DNA of 64,000 bases from an uncultured Flavobacteriales bacterium (GTDB lineage Bacteria; Bacteroidota; Bacteroidia; Flavobacteriales_D; Parvicellaceae), in NCBI GenBank assembly GCA_943787725.1, contig CALSNM010000017.1, forward strand, positions 54,062 through 118,061, read 5' to 3'. This document shows positions 19,701 to 29,815 of the stretch, piece after piece. The notes under the pieces were generated by a model, which made no database searches, was not told where the DNA came from, and saw only the letters and a program-made list of their open reading frames with translations. The number at the start of each line of letters is the position of its first letter. The first letter of the stretch is position 1. A program made the translations under genes and the position numbers.

Positions 19701-20716
19701 TAAATGTAATCTGGACAAATTCTGTGCATTATTCTTTTGGGTGGCCTATTGTCAATTATATAAATAACTGAAATTTCTAGACCTCCACGGTTATTACTAG
19801 CAGGAACCAATGTACTTACGTTAATGTCATAACTCACGCCAACTTTCCATTGATCATAATCCATTCCTGCAGTTAAAAAACCAGCATCTTGATTACGATA
19901 AAAACACCCAAGCCAAACCGTACGATACATTGACATAAAATCAGTTAAAATGTATTTTGCAGAAACACCAAAGTCCAATTCTTTATATTTCCCTTGACTC
20001 ATGAATAACATGCTCGGTAGCACATTTATCTTCTCATGAACTTTCCATTCAGCATTTGCATGAACTGCCAGTCGCATGTCTAGTTTAATTTCATCATCAT
20101 TAAAAAAACTTTGTTTCGGTTTAGTTAAATTGAAAAGAGCAAGACCACCTCTTATTGTTTTCCTTTTTTCTATTTCCCATAAATAACCAACACCAAGATT
20201 AAGGTTCAGATAGGTTCTACTTTCTCTGGCAAAATTTTCTTGATTGGGTAAATTCTCGTCGTAATAGGAACCATTATATTGAACATCGAAAGACAGTGGA
20301 TTATAAGTTAAACTTCGATTGGTAAATCCTGTTTGAATACCAAAAGAAAGGTTGTGCAATGAGTCGTTACTGATTGGTTTTAGATATGCTCCAGAAAAAT
20401 TAACTTGAAATGTATTGAATTGAGAATCGCCAGCCCTATCTTGGTTTACCTGAATTCCACCTGCTAAATCTTTCGTATTGAAGATGTTTTTGGCGTCAGC
20501 ACCAATAGTTATTGTATTGAATGGAACTGTAACCGACCCCCATTGAGAACGGTAATTTCCAATAAAACGAAAATCTCCGTTGAATTGCCCAGTCATTGCT
20601 GGGTTTAAGTTAATAGGAGATAAGTCATACTGAGAAAAGTGAATATCTTGTGCATTTCCATTTATCAGTATTACACTAAACAGGCCTAAAATGATATATT
20701 TTCTTATTAAAATCAA
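19700..20716 (-). CDS. Type IX secretion system membrane protein, PorP/SprF family
   Basis: The 338-residue protein has a signal peptide (ends INGNAQ) followed by the family signature DIHFSQYDLSPINLNPAMTGQFNGDFRFIGNYRSQWGSVTVPF, then an outer-membrane beta-barrel. PorP/SprF proteins partner with individual type B cargo proteins and help their export or anchoring at the cell surface. Here it sits 1 bp after a 1268-residue type B cargo gene and is coupled by TAATG to the OmpA-family gene, a common three-gene arrangement, so this copy probably serves that cargo. Confidence 0.92.
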   Translation of the reverse strand: MILIRKYIILGLFSVILINGNAQDIHFSQYDLSPINLNPAMTGQFNGDFRFIGNYRSQWGSVTVPFNTITIGADAKNIFNTKDLAGGIQVNQDRAGDSQFNTFQVNFSGAYLKPISNDSLHNLSFGIQTGFTNRSLTYNPLSFDVQYNGSYYDENLPNQENFARESRTYLNLNLGVGYLWEIEKRKTIRGGLALFNLTKPKQSFFNDDEIKLDMRLAVHANAEWKVHEKINVLPSMLFMSQGKYKELDFGVSAKYILTDFMSMYRTVWLGCFYRNQDAGFLTAGMDYDQWKVGVSYDINVSTLVPASNNRGGLEISVIYIIDNRPPKRIMHRICPDYI

Positions 20717-20717
20717 C

Positions 20718-23700
20718 TTATCGGATTAAGGTCACATTTCCTTTTTTAAAAAACTTCTCATCACCTGGACACAGTACTTCTAGATAATAATCAAATACTG
20801 CTGGATCGGATTCTTTTCCTTCAAATATTCCATCCCATCCGAAGTTTATGTCAAAAGTTTCGAAAACCAACTCGCCCCATCTATCGTAAACTCTAAAGAC
20901 TATTTCTGAATTAGGATGACCTCTTACATAGAGAACATCATTAATACCATCACCATCAGGAGTAAATGCATTCGGAACAAAAATATAAGGTTCATCACAT
21001 ATAATCTCCGTAACATATACTATGACAGTATCTGTTTTTGAACAACCATTTCCATCGATAGAGACTATATAGGTAGTTGTCACTAAAGGTGAAGCATTTG
21101 GAAATTGTACATTTGGATCATTTAAAGATTCAGTTGGTGTCCAATTGTAAGTATAGCCATTAGGCGTTACATTTAATTGTGTAAAGTCACCTTCAAATAT
21201 AGTGTCATTATTTGCCCAGGCATCTGCGGTCAAATTGGGCAAGTTGTCAACTGAAACAGTAACCTCATTATTAATTATGCATCCATTTGTTGATGCAGAA
21301 GTAACGCTATACGTTGTTGTAGAACTTGGGTTAACCCAAATAGTATTTGTCCCATCGCCAGATAGAATACTGTTGTCAGGGCTCCAGTCATAAGTAAGTG
21401 TATCTGAAGGGTTTAAATTTGTAACTACTAAAAAGATAGAATCACCAATGCAAATACCTTGATCTCCAATAATTGTTGTAGAACTGCCGGAAATTGTAAG
21501 AATAACAGAGTCACTTAAGTAGCAACCATTGTTATTTATTTGCACAAAATAGGTTGAAGTAAATGAAGGACTAACGGTTATTGTATTGGACGTGATAGGG
21601 GAGTTAAGTGTATCAGTAAACTGATTATTTGACGACCAAATATAATCGGTACTCGTTCCAAGGGAATTAGCAGAAAACGCGACGGAAGAGAAATCATCAC
21701 AAACCGTGGTATCATTTGAAATAGTTAATTGAGGCGTGTTTACTAGTATGTTTTGAAAAACAGTATCAGTACAAACCCCATTTGAAATTAGCAAAGTATA
21801 ATTGGTCGTTGAAATAGGTGTGGCAAAAGGGTTGGAGATTGTCGAATCACTTAAACCAGCAGTTGGGAACCAAGAATAAGTAATCGTAGGGTCCGAATTT
21901 GGCAAAATACCCAATTGCTGCGATTCTTCAGGACAAATAGATAGGTCACCAAGAGAATAAACGGTGTCTCCCATAATTAGTATATCCTTTTGAATAGTGT
22001 CTCCAAAGTTGCAGGTTGCTGTGTCGTTAACAATCAAAGTAATGCTATAGGTTCCCGCATCCGTGTAGGTGTAGGATGGGTTTAATTGATTACTCGTTCC
22101 AACACTATCACCGAAATCCCATTCCCAAGAAGTATAGTCTTGACTTAAGCTTGTATTAATAAATGTATATGTATAGGGTGCACATCCAATTGGGGGAGTT
22201 TCAAAATCTGCAACTACAACAGGTAAATCAAAATCCATTTTAAATACGCCTAAATTACAACTGTTGTTATTCGTTGGAGATACGGCATTGGCCGGATAGA
22301 TAGGCATATCAGAATTAAATCCACATCCCGAACACATTGCTTGATACACCTTTCCTTTTCTATCAAATCGACTTGTTCCACCATCAACATGCTCTTGAGA
22401 AGTAGGGCCTCCAAAAAAGGATCCATAAACTATATTCGAAACATCATCTTCTAAAACCATTATATAATGGTCGCTGCCATCGGTAGTTGCCTGAAATGCA
22501 TCAAATGTAACCGGCATTCCTGTTGTGAAACTGGCATTATTACAGGTATTAAAATTATTGGTTCCTCCTCCCCAGCCAGATAGGTACATTTTATTACATA
22601 AATCAACCAAGAAAGCCGTTGGCGATAAACTGATCCCATTTCCATTACCAAATACAGTTGAATAGATCAATGAATCTAGCGTTGGCGATAATTTACTTAC
22701 AAATTGACCACTGCCATAATTAAAGTAAAGTGCATTATGTATGAAGGTTGAATCTTGAATTTCAGTTTGCCCAAGCACATAAACATTATTATTATTATCC
22801 AATTCAACAAAATATGACTGGTCATAAGTAGGGGAGCCATAATAAGTAGAACTTATGATTTGCTGACCTCCTGCTTCTATATGTGCTATAAACCCATCAC
22901 TTCTGCCACCTAATGCATTTGTATCTATAACGCCAGAAGTTGTTACCAATGAGTCCGAGTTCGTTCCTCCCGTTATATAAATATCTTCGTTTGAATCGAT
23001 TGCAAGAGAATATCCGGCATCATGTTTTTCTCCTCCAAAATAACTGCTCCATATAATGTTTTGAAGTGAATTATCTAATTTGATAATTACACCGTCTAAA
23101 TCTCCACCCCCAAAGGTTGGCTGGAAAACATTTCCTACAATTGGAAAATCCGTTGATTGCGTGCAACTAACAATGTAAATATTGTTGTTTTCGTCTATAT
23201 CTATTTCTCCTCGAATTTCATCCGCATAATTATATTTTAAAACATTCAATGCACAATTGGTGAAATCGTGTGTTGAATTTAATCCATCATTTCCAGAGCC
23301 TCCAATAAAAGTAGATGCCAATAGGGATGTGCCGTCAGCAGAGAGGTTAGAAGCAACAATGTCAGAGCCATTAATATAATTTGCTCCAAGACCTTGTTGT
23401 AAATCATTAGGAGTACCTCCATTGTAAGTAGAATCATAACATCCAGTAGTATAAGGGTAGTTTGTTGAGCTAGTTGTTCCTAAGATAAATAATTCGTCAA
23501 AATTATTCACAATTAAACTATGGGGTAATTCATCACTATTTCCTCCAATATAAGTAGAGTAGAGCAAAAAAGTACCAGTGGTATCAAATTTTGAAATTGC
23601 AATATCTATACCTGGAGATAAACCGGAACCTCCGTTAAAAGTCCCATCATAAGAGCCAAGCACTGTCGGGTAACCAGTACCAAAAACAGAGCTTCCTGCA

Positions 23701-24524
23701 TACAAGAAACCTTTGGAATCAAAGGTCGCTGAATACCCAAAGTTATTAGCCGTAGAGCCTGAATAAGTTGCAAACATTAGCGTAGGATCAATAATTAAAT
23801 CGTAATTATGGTTATAACCTTTAGGGAATGCAAAAGTTACTGTTGTTCCTTTCAATTTGAATTTACATTGGACTTCAACCTTCTCTCCATCAATTATTTG
23901 GAACGCATAGGGCTTGTCTTCAATAATATGATTTACTTGGGTATAGATATGCAGCCTCTCATTTTTAATAGCAATATTGTCAGCACCAGCATAATTCAAT
24001 TCAATTTGCTTAGCATCGGCATTTGCTTTAACTACAAAATCATATTTAAGATTAAAGACTTTTGAGTACATGTTTAAATCAATACCTGGATAAAGTTCTT
24101 TGTATTCTATTCTGTGAAAACCTTTTGCGTCAGAGGCCCACTTACTTTTGTCATTTCCTAAAAAGTAGTTGTAGTATTCAGGTGTTTCTAGGCTACCTTT
24201 TACTAATGCTTCAGTATTGCAATTGATAAATGTAACTTTATAACTATGCCAGGATAGCTTATCAAAGTTTCTGGGTAAAGATTTATCATAATGCGCTTGC
24301 ACATATCTAGCGAATTCTTTTCCGTCATATAAATTGAATAAAAACCCATCCTTTTCTAGATATAGATATCCGCCTTCAATATCCGAGCGGTAATGTACCT
24401 GATCTGGCCATTGGTTTTTGTTTTCTATAAACTTGTAACCTCCTAAAACTTGTGGTTCCTGCCCAAGGCTATAACCAATTGAGATGAGTGAGAAAATGAG
24501 AATAAAAATCCCTTTGAAAGACAT
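20718..24524 (-). CDS. Large surface protein: SBBP-type propeller, PKD domain and type B T9SS sorting domain
   Basis: The 1268-residue protein has a signal peptide (to about residue 21), then a DUF7948-like N-terminal domain starting FIENKNQWPDQVHYRSDIEGG. Residues 240-740 are SBBP-type beta-propeller repeats (for example YSTYIGGNSDELPHSLIVN, WSSYFGGEKHDAGYSLAID, each a roughly 50-residue blade). A PKD domain lies near 770-840 (YTFINTSLSQDYTSWEWDFGDS), then several Ig-like repeats with paired cysteines. The end, FVPNAFTPDGDGINDVLYVRG to KKGNVTLIR, is a CHU_C/type B T9SS sorting domain. It should be exported to the surface as an adhesin or sensor of unknown ligand, served by the PorP/SprF gene immediately downstream. 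Confidence 0.9.
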   Translation of the reverse strand: MSFKGIFILIFSLISIGYSLGQEPQVLGGYKFIENKNQWPDQVHYRSDIEGGYLYLEKDGFLFNLYDGKEFARYVQAHYDKSLPRNFDKLSWHSYKVTFINCNTEALVKGSLETPEYYNYFLGNDKSKWASDAKGFHRIEYKELYPGIDLNMYSKVFNLKYDFVVKANADAKQIELNYAGADNIAIKNERLHIYTQVNHIIEDKPYAFQIIDGEKVEVQCKFKLKGTTVTFAFPKGYNHNYDLIIDPTLMFATYSGSTANNFGYSATFDSKGFLYAGSSVFGTGYPTVLGSYDGTFNGGSGLSPGIDIAISKFDTTGTFLLYSTYIGGNSDELPHSLIVNNFDELFILGTTSSTNYPYTTGCYDSTYNGGTPNDLQQGLGANYINGSDIVASNLSADGTSLLASTFIGGSGNDGLNSTHDFTNCALNVLKYNYADEIRGEIDIDENNNIYIVSCTQSTDFPIVGNVFQPTFGGGDLDGVIIKLDNSLQNIIWSSYFGGEKHDAGYSLAIDSNEDIYITGGTNSDSLVTTSGVIDTNALGGRSDGFIAHIEAGGQQIISSTYYGSPTYDQSYFVELDNNNNVYVLGQTEIQDSTFIHNALYFNYGSGQFVSKLSPTLDSLIYSTVFGNGNGISLSPTAFLVDLCNKMYLSGWGGGTNNFNTCNNASFTTGMPVTFDAFQATTDGSDHYIMVLEDDVSNIVYGSFFGGPTSQEHVDGGTSRFDRKGKVYQAMCSGCGFNSDMPIYPANAVSPTNNNSCNLGVFKMDFDLPVVVADFETPPIGCAPYTYTFINTSLSQDYTSWEWDFGDSVGTSNQLNPSYTYTDAGTYSITLIVNDTATCNFGDTIQKDILIMGDTVYSLGDLSICPEESQQLGILPNSDPTITYSWFPTAGLSDSTISNPFATPISTTNYTLLISNGVCTDTVFQNILVNTPQLTISNDTTVCDDFSSVAFSANSLGTSTDYIWSSNNQFTDTLNSPITSNTITVSPSFTSTYFVQINNNGCYLSDSVILTISGSSTTIIGDQGICIGDSIFLVVTNLNPSDTLTYDWSPDNSILSGDGTNTIWVNPSSTTTYSVTSASTNGCIINNEVTVSVDNLPNLTADAWANNDTIFEGDFTQLNVTPNGYTYNWTPTESLNDPNVQFPNASPLVTTTYIVSIDGNGCSKTDTVIVYVTEIICDEPYIFVPNAFTPDGDGINDVLYVRGHPNSEIVFRVYDRWGELVFETFDINFGWDGIFEGKESDPAVFDYYLEVLCPGDEKFFKKGNVTLIR

Positions 24525-24725
24525 AGGCGCAATTTACAAAAAGTATTTGTTTTACTAAAGACGAAAAATAGAATGAAAAGGGCGCTTCAAATCAGCTACT
24601 TTTCAAAGAGCTGATGCAAGAGCTTATTGGCTGCGTCAACAATGAATAGAGTTGCTTTTCCTTTAAATGCTATTTAGTTAGCAATATCAATTAAATTCTG
24701 AATATAAAATTTGTAATTTTCCAAC

Positions 24726-25844
24726 ATGAATTTTAGTTACTGGGAAAACAAGGAATTAATAGGGGAGAATGATGTAGTGATAATAGGCAGTGGGATAACG
24801 GGCCTGTCTTCAGCAATTCATTTAAAGAGAAAATCACCTTCTTTAAAGGTTTTGATATTGGAAAGAGGTATCCTTCCTTGGGGTGCGAGTACTAAAAATG
24901 CTGGTTTTGCATGTTTTGGTTCATTAGGCGAGGTACTAGACGATTTACAAAATACCAGTTTAGATGAGATAGTGCGTTTAATTGAAAGCAGGAATAATGG
25001 CTTGAACATGCTAATTGAGCTTTTAGGAAAAGAAGCAATAGATTTTCAACTTAATGGCGGTTTTGAGCTTTTTAGGCCGAATCAAAAAGAGGAGTATACA
25101 GCGTGTTTGGATCGAATGGGTGACTTAAATGATTTGCTGCGCAAGGAGTTTGGCGAATCTGTTTATTCCAAGGAAAAGCGCGATTTTGGATTTGAAGGGG
25201 TTATAGGAATAATAAAAAACCAATACGAGGGGCAAGTTGACACAGGAAAAATGATGAAGGCTTACCTTGATTTAGCAAGAAGGGAAGGAGTAAATATTAT
25301 TAATGGAGCTGAAGTTACTCAGTATAGTTCAACTGAATCAGGAGTTGAACTGGAAATAAATAATAATTTAACAATTCAAACAAGTAAACTAGTTATTTGT
25401 TCCAATGGCTTTGCAAAACAATTTTTAAATGAAGATGTAGAGCCCGCAAGAGCCCAGGTACTAATTACCAAACCAATTCCGAATTTACCTTTAAAAGGAA
25501 CTTTTCACTATGATAAAGGGTATTACTATTTTAGAAATATTCATAACCGCGTTTTATTTGGTGGTGGAAGAAACTTGGATTTTAAAGGAGAGAACACTAC
25601 AGAAATGGAATGCACAGAACAGGTGATTAATAAATTAAAGGATATTTTATCAAATGTGATTTTACCCAACACCAATTATGAAGTGGATTACCATTGGGCG
25701 GGTATAATGGGAGTAGGAGATAATAAAGAACCTATCATAAAAGAGGTAGGTAATAATATACTCTGTGCAGTTAGGTTAGGGGGTATGGGTGTTGCTCTTG
25801 GAACTATGGTGGGGAAGGAGGCTGCTAAAAAGGTAATCGGTTAA
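24726..25844 (+). CDS. FAD-dependent oxidoreductase (DAO family)
   Basis: The 372-residue protein has the FAD-binding GSGITG (residues 21-26, DVVIIGSGITGLSSAIHL) and the DAO-family ILERGILPWGASTKNAGFACFG, in which the WGAS-x-x-NAG segment contacts FAD. Near the C-terminus VDYHWAGIMGVGDNKEPIIKEV and LGGMGVALGTMVGK complete the flavin site. The fold oxidises amines or amino acids; closest likely functions are D-amino acid or glycine/gamma-glutamylputrescine oxidase-like, but the substrate cannot be fixed. It is cytoplasmic, alone on the plus strand between two minus-strand operons. Confidence 0.88.
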   Translation: MNFSYWENKELIGENDVVIIGSGITGLSSAIHLKRKSPSLKVLILERGILPWGASTKNAGFACFGSLGEVLDDLQNTSLDEIVRLIESRNNGLNMLIELLGKEAIDFQLNGGFELFRPNQKEEYTACLDRMGDLNDLLRKEFGESVYSKEKRDFGFEGVIGIIKNQYEGQVDTGKMMKAYLDLARREGVNIINGAEVTQYSSTESGVELEINNNLTIQTSKLVICSNGFAKQFLNEDVEPARAQVLITKPIPNLPLKGTFHYDKGYYYFRNIHNRVLFGGGRNLDFKGENTTEMECTEQVINKLKDILSNVILPNTNYEVDYHWAGIMGVGDNKEPIIKEVGNNILCAVRLGGMGVALGTMVGKEAAKKVIG

Positions 25845-25896
25845 TTCGAATCGAGCAGGTTGTTATGATAAGAAAGAATTAAGGAATTAGTAAAAC

Positions 25897-26259
25897 TTAA
25901 ATAAAGTTATCTAAATCTCGTCGTTGTTTTTTTGTCGGCCGCCCTTTTTGACCGATAAATCTATTCAGTCTATTTTGTTCTTCAACTTCTTTTAGTAATT
26001 CTAAATCTTCAGTTGATGTTGTTTCTTGAAGGTTTTGCCCAACAAGTTTTGAACCAATACGAGATTTTGGAATTTCCAGAACATTATATGTTTTCCAAAT
26101 AGGGTTTGTTCGTATGGATATAATATCGTGCTGATTGACATCCTTTGAAGCTTTACAAACGGCATCATTTAATTTGACTTGACCAGCTTGACAGGCTTTA
26201 GCAGCCAATGATCTTGTTTTAAATAAACGTACAATCCAAATATATTTATCGAGTCGCAT
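25897..26259 (-). CDS. S4-domain RNA-binding protein (Hsp15/HslR-like)
   Basis: The 120-residue protein starts MRLDKYIWIVRLFKTRSLAAKACQAGQVKLNDAVCKAS, a complete S4 RNA-binding domain. The basic tail (IGQKGRPTKKQRRDLDNF) is typical of Hsp15-type proteins, which in E. coli bind free 50S subunits carrying stalled nascent chains. It is the last gene of the desaturase/acyltransferase operon, 24 bp downstream of the acyltransferase; the coupling to lipid genes is probably positional only. Confidence 0.9.
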   Translation of the reverse strand: MRLDKYIWIVRLFKTRSLAAKACQAGQVKLNDAVCKASKDVNQHDIISIRTNPIWKTYNVLEIPKSRIGSKLVGQNLQETTSTEDLELLKEVEEQNRLNRFIGQKGRPTKKQRRDLDNFI

Positions 26260-26283
26260 AAGAGTGAATGCGTGCTTATAGAA

Positions 26284-27441
26284 TTAACTTAATTCGGCCT
26301 TAAGTCGGAACTGATTGATAACAGGATTAGCATAAATCCGAAGAAAGTATACCTTTAATTCTTCGTCTACTGGATCAAGTTTAGCTTCGAATTCCTGTCG
26401 TTTTACCTTGGTTATTGTAATTTCAGTAGATAAAGCAGAACCAATAGATGAATCCTTTAACTGTAATTTTTCGTAGGCTATATAATTAGAAGAATGGAGC
26501 TTGTAATTCAGAATGATCTGCTGATCAATTTGAAGCGCAATAACAGCTGGATCATCTTCTGTAGCTACAATTTCATTTCCAAATCCCAAATGAATGTCTC
26601 CTTTTTCACCATTTATTCCTTTTGAAATGCTGTTTATATCACTTTTTTCATTCTTCTCAAAATTTCCGTTAGTTTCGATTTCATATAGTTCCCTTGCTTG
26701 CATCTCAGCACAAGGGTAATATTCGAACGAAATAGAAACAGGAATAATATGTAGCTTATTTGTAGAATCTTTTAAAGAGATTTTTTCCACAGCATCACGA
26801 TTGGACATGTGGAGCATCTTCAGAATGGTAGGGTCTGTTTTATCGATGCCATCTTTTGCTCTACCTTCACGTTGCGCTATCCATACATTATTGCCCTCAG
26901 CAATAGAGTAGTGGATATACTTAGAAAGTTGCTTAGATGCTGTTATCATGTCTTTTCCCTGTGCAGATCGCTTAACTATAAAGCTTTTGTTAAGGCGCAT
27001 AAGATCAGAGACATATTCCTTTTTAAGTAAATTATCTCCAATAGCAATTTGAGTCGTACCATGAACAGATCCATGCAGAAGATAGCTTATTAAAGCAGGA
27101 TCCAATACAATATCTCGGTGATTACTCATAAATAGGTGAGAGGTTTCCTGTGAGGAATCATTCAACTTTGATTCAGTAAGACCAGTAGTAGTAGTTTTTA
27201 GAATACGCTCTACATATACCGCAATTAATTTCTGTACATCATCTATTGTATGAATTTTACTTAATTTATTTTTAAGAGATTTCTTTATGACATGATTTGC
27301 AAGCTTAGGAGTGACCTGTTTTAATACCGGAAATCTAAATCCAACTATAGCATCAAAGAATTCATCGTTCTTTAACAGTCGCTCTATTACCTCGGGTACT
27401 TCAGCATTTTGATATGGGCGGATGTCATCAAATTCTTCCAT
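26284..27441 (-). CDS. Glycerol-phosphate acyltransferase-like protein
   Basis: The 385-residue protein carries the acyltransferase motif SNHRDIVLD (residues 106-114), a variant of the NHX4D box in which the second Asp lies one residue further, and the substrate-binding segment VWIAQREGRAKDG (about 190-205), equivalent to the PEGTR/PEGGR box of PlsB/PlsC. It is therefore likely to acylate glycerol-3-phosphate or 1-acylglycerol-3-phosphate in membrane lipid synthesis. There is no clear membrane span. It is 7 bp after a fatty acid desaturase gene, consistent with a lipid-modification operon. Confidence 0.83.
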   Translation of the reverse strand: MEEFDDIRPYQNAEVPEVIERLLKNDEFFDAIVGFRFPVLKQVTPKLANHVIKKSLKNKLSKIHTIDDVQKLIAVYVERILKTTTTGLTESKLNDSSQETSHLFMSNHRDIVLDPALISYLLHGSVHGTTQIAIGDNLLKKEYVSDLMRLNKSFIVKRSAQGKDMITASKQLSKYIHYSIAEGNNVWIAQREGRAKDGIDKTDPTILKMLHMSNRDAVEKISLKDSTNKLHIIPVSISFEYYPCAEMQARELYEIETNGNFEKNEKSDINSISKGINGEKGDIHLGFGNEIVATEDDPAVIALQIDQQIILNYKLHSSNYIAYEKLQLKDSSIGSALSTEITITKVKRQEFEAKLDPVDEELKVYFLRIYANPVINQFRLKAELS

Positions 27442-27448
27442 TAAGCAG

Positions 27449-28177
27449 TTATACTTTTTTAAGGCGAATTATTTGCATGAAACCAAGAAGCTTAATGATG
27501 GGATATGCGGGATCTAATTCATACCACTTAACTCCAAAATTTGCTCGTTTACTGTTTTTGTGATGATTGTTATGATATCCTTCACCAAACATTAAAAAAT
27601 CAAAGGGTAGGAGATTCATTGATGTATCTGAAACACTATAGTGACGATATCCATATTTATGCGCAAACCAGTTGATGATAACACCATGAAGAGGACCCAT
27701 AAGGAAATGCATAGGTAAGAATAGAAATACCCACCAGGCATGTGCAAAATAGATATAAAATAATGTATAAGCCACAATCCATAATAGTCTTGAAACCCAA
27801 TTATGCGCCATTTTCTCAAATGAAGACCATTGGGGAACTCCTTTTGTAAATTGTTCTTCGATCTTATTTTTTTTATAGAAAATATCAAGGTATTCATTTT
27901 TGGTTCTCCACATCATTAGAAATAGGTTTTTGTCGTATTTGGGAGAGTGAGGGTCTTTTTCAGTATCTGCGTAAGCATGATGCTTACGATGCATTACTCC
28001 ATATGCATAGGGACTTAAATAAGATGATCCTTGTGTAATATATGTGAAAATATAAAACATTTTTTCCCAAAATTTAGACATGTCAAACATTTTGTGTGCT
28101 GCGTATCTGTGCAGGAAGAAAGTTTGACTGAATAATGAAAGGTACCAATGGGCTATTATGAAAATTAATATGATCAT
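27449..28177 (-). CDS. Acyl-CoA/fatty acid desaturase
   Basis: The 242-residue membrane protein has the three His boxes of di-iron desaturases: HRYAAH (23-28), HRKHH (63-67) and EGYHNNHH (about 196-203), with hydrophobic segments between them (IIAHWYLSLFSQTFF; YTLFYIYFAHAWWVFLFLPMHFL). It belongs to the short delta-9-type acyl-CoA desaturases, which insert a double bond to adjust membrane fluidity, often under cold conditions. It is first in an operon with the acyltransferase and the S4 protein. Confidence 0.92.
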   Translation of the reverse strand: MIILIFIIAHWYLSLFSQTFFLHRYAAHKMFDMSKFWEKMFYIFTYITQGSSYLSPYAYGVMHRKHHAYADTEKDPHSPKYDKNLFLMMWRTKNEYLDIFYKKNKIEEQFTKGVPQWSSFEKMAHNWVSRLLWIVAYTLFYIYFAHAWWVFLFLPMHFLMGPLHGVIINWFAHKYGYRHYSVSDTSMNLLPFDFLMFGEGYHNNHHKNSKRANFGVKWYELDPAYPIIKLLGFMQIIRLKKV

Positions 28178-28698
28178 TTAATAAGTTGATTATAAAATTA
28201 TTAGTAGAAAAGTAATATCTATCAAAAGTTCTTTATTGGAATGCAAAGATATTCACTTTTAACGAGTAAACGATAATATAGTAAGGTTGTCGGTATATTT
28301 ATTCTAATATATGTTGGAAAGGGTATATGGAGCTGATTATTTACTATATACTAGGTAATGAGGTACACAGGTTCTTTTTATTCTATTTAACATAATATTA
28401 ATTATAAGACAAAACTAGCATATAAAGAATCTATAGGCTTTCAAAGGTTTTGATTATTATATCTTACACAAGATAATTCTTCCTTTTTATTATTCTGAAC
28501 AACTGTCTAGGAAAAATATTCTGCGCGATTCTCAGCAAGTTAAAATTAATTGAATCGATTCTAAACTTTAAAACCAATTCCTCAAACTATGTCTTGAACC
28601 AAAAATTTGGATATTCAATAAAATACCTTGTAAATTTTAAAATACTCAATTCTAGGAAACTTTGTTTCTCAAGATTGTTTATCGGTTTCTTCAACCTT
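28178..28698. other. 521-bp AT-rich intergenic region, no gene seen
   Basis: No coding-like frame, tRNA or repeat is visible on either strand. On the minus strand TATCTTTG (28244-28251) matches the TAnnTTTG -7 box and could drive the desaturase operon 67 bp away. Confidence 0.6.
28244..28251 (-). promoter_or_regulatory. Candidate -7 box for the desaturase operon
   Basis: TATCTTTG on the minus strand matches TAnnTTTG, 67 bp before the desaturase start at 28177. No clear -33 element accompanies it. Confidence 0.35.
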
Positions 28699-29815
28699 TT
28701 AGTTAATTATCAATTTTTGAGCAGTCTGTGAATCTAACTGAACAAGATAAACACCTGCTGAGAATTCTCTTGTATCGATGGTTTTGTTCCTGTAAACCTT
28801 TTCAGAATAAATTAGCTTTCCTGATAAATCGGAGACGCGAATTTCATGAATTTGATTATCATCAATCTTAACATTAACAAAAGAGGACGATGGATTTGGA
28901 AACATAATCCAAGGAATTTGCGATACAGTTGCTTGAATAAATGCTGGCTCATCCACATTCATCCTTACCATTGGTGTTGTTGTGATGTAATACCAATCAT
29001 AATTATCATTTACATAATAGGAACTGATCACTGGAGATGACTGCGCCATTTGAACCACCATTTTCTTAGGGCCATAACTACCAGCTGTGACAATAACATG
29101 CTCCCATGAGGAGATAGTGTATGGCTCAGTGAAGTACAATGTTACTGTATCTCCAATATCATCAGCGGTAATTTCGTAATTTTCTGTCGAAACTAAATAA
29201 TTTCGGTTAATATCGTAAAGGGTAAAAAAACAACATAGCCCCCACCTCTGTAACAGCATCAACAACAACCGAAGCTGAGGTAATTGTTGCTGGCTCCAAT
29301 ATATCCATCCAATTGCCAATCTCATAATAAGTTTGACTTCCTCCAAAATTTCCAGGACCAGTAGTAACTCCATTATCACGTTGCATTAGATAGTCTGTAA
29401 TATTCAAAGTAGTCGTAATCGTATTGTTTCCAGGTATAGCATCTAAGCTATCCTGAAACATCACATAAATTAACGTGTATGTGCCTGAAATTGCTGCCGA
29501 GAAAGGCACAGTTATTTGGCTACTATCAATACTCTGACTAGCTACAGTAATTGGGCTTGAACTATAATCATAAATTGTATCATTATTAGGGTCTATAATT
29601 TTAAGGTTGACATATATGCCCGTGTGATGGAAACTAGCAATATTATTGAAATTATTGTAAAAAGTTAGTCCTTTCGCTTGAGACAATGGAAGCTTTTCGT
29701 AGGTTAAATCGAAACGTGACATGGTAGCTGATATTAGGGCAATATCGTTAGCTCCGAAACTAAAAGTTGAAAATAATAGGCTAAAATAAAATAAACTTAG
29801 TCGTAGATGCTTCAT
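28699..29815 (-). CDS. Secreted protein with T9SS type A sorting domain, homopolymer frameshift
   Basis: The start at 29815 gives a signal peptide (LYFSLLFSTFSFGA). The first 190 residues are beta-rich (ISGTYTLIYVMFQDSLDAIPGNNTITTTLNITD). The frame breaks in a run of seven T (plus-strand A7 at 29224-29230); with six T it continues GAMLFFTLYDINRNYLVSTENY and runs to the stop at 28699. The end carries a T9SS type A sorting domain (PWIMFPNPSSSFVNVKIDDNQ, REFSAGVYLVQLDSQTAQKLIIN). The full length is about 371 residues. It should be exported to the surface or medium; no catalytic domain is recognised. Confidence 0.82.

Noticed and set aside
24591..24615. Inverted repeat ATCAGCT/AGCTGAT as a terminator
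   Set aside because: Only 7 bp, long loop and no T-run; it lies between divergent genes where no terminator is needed.
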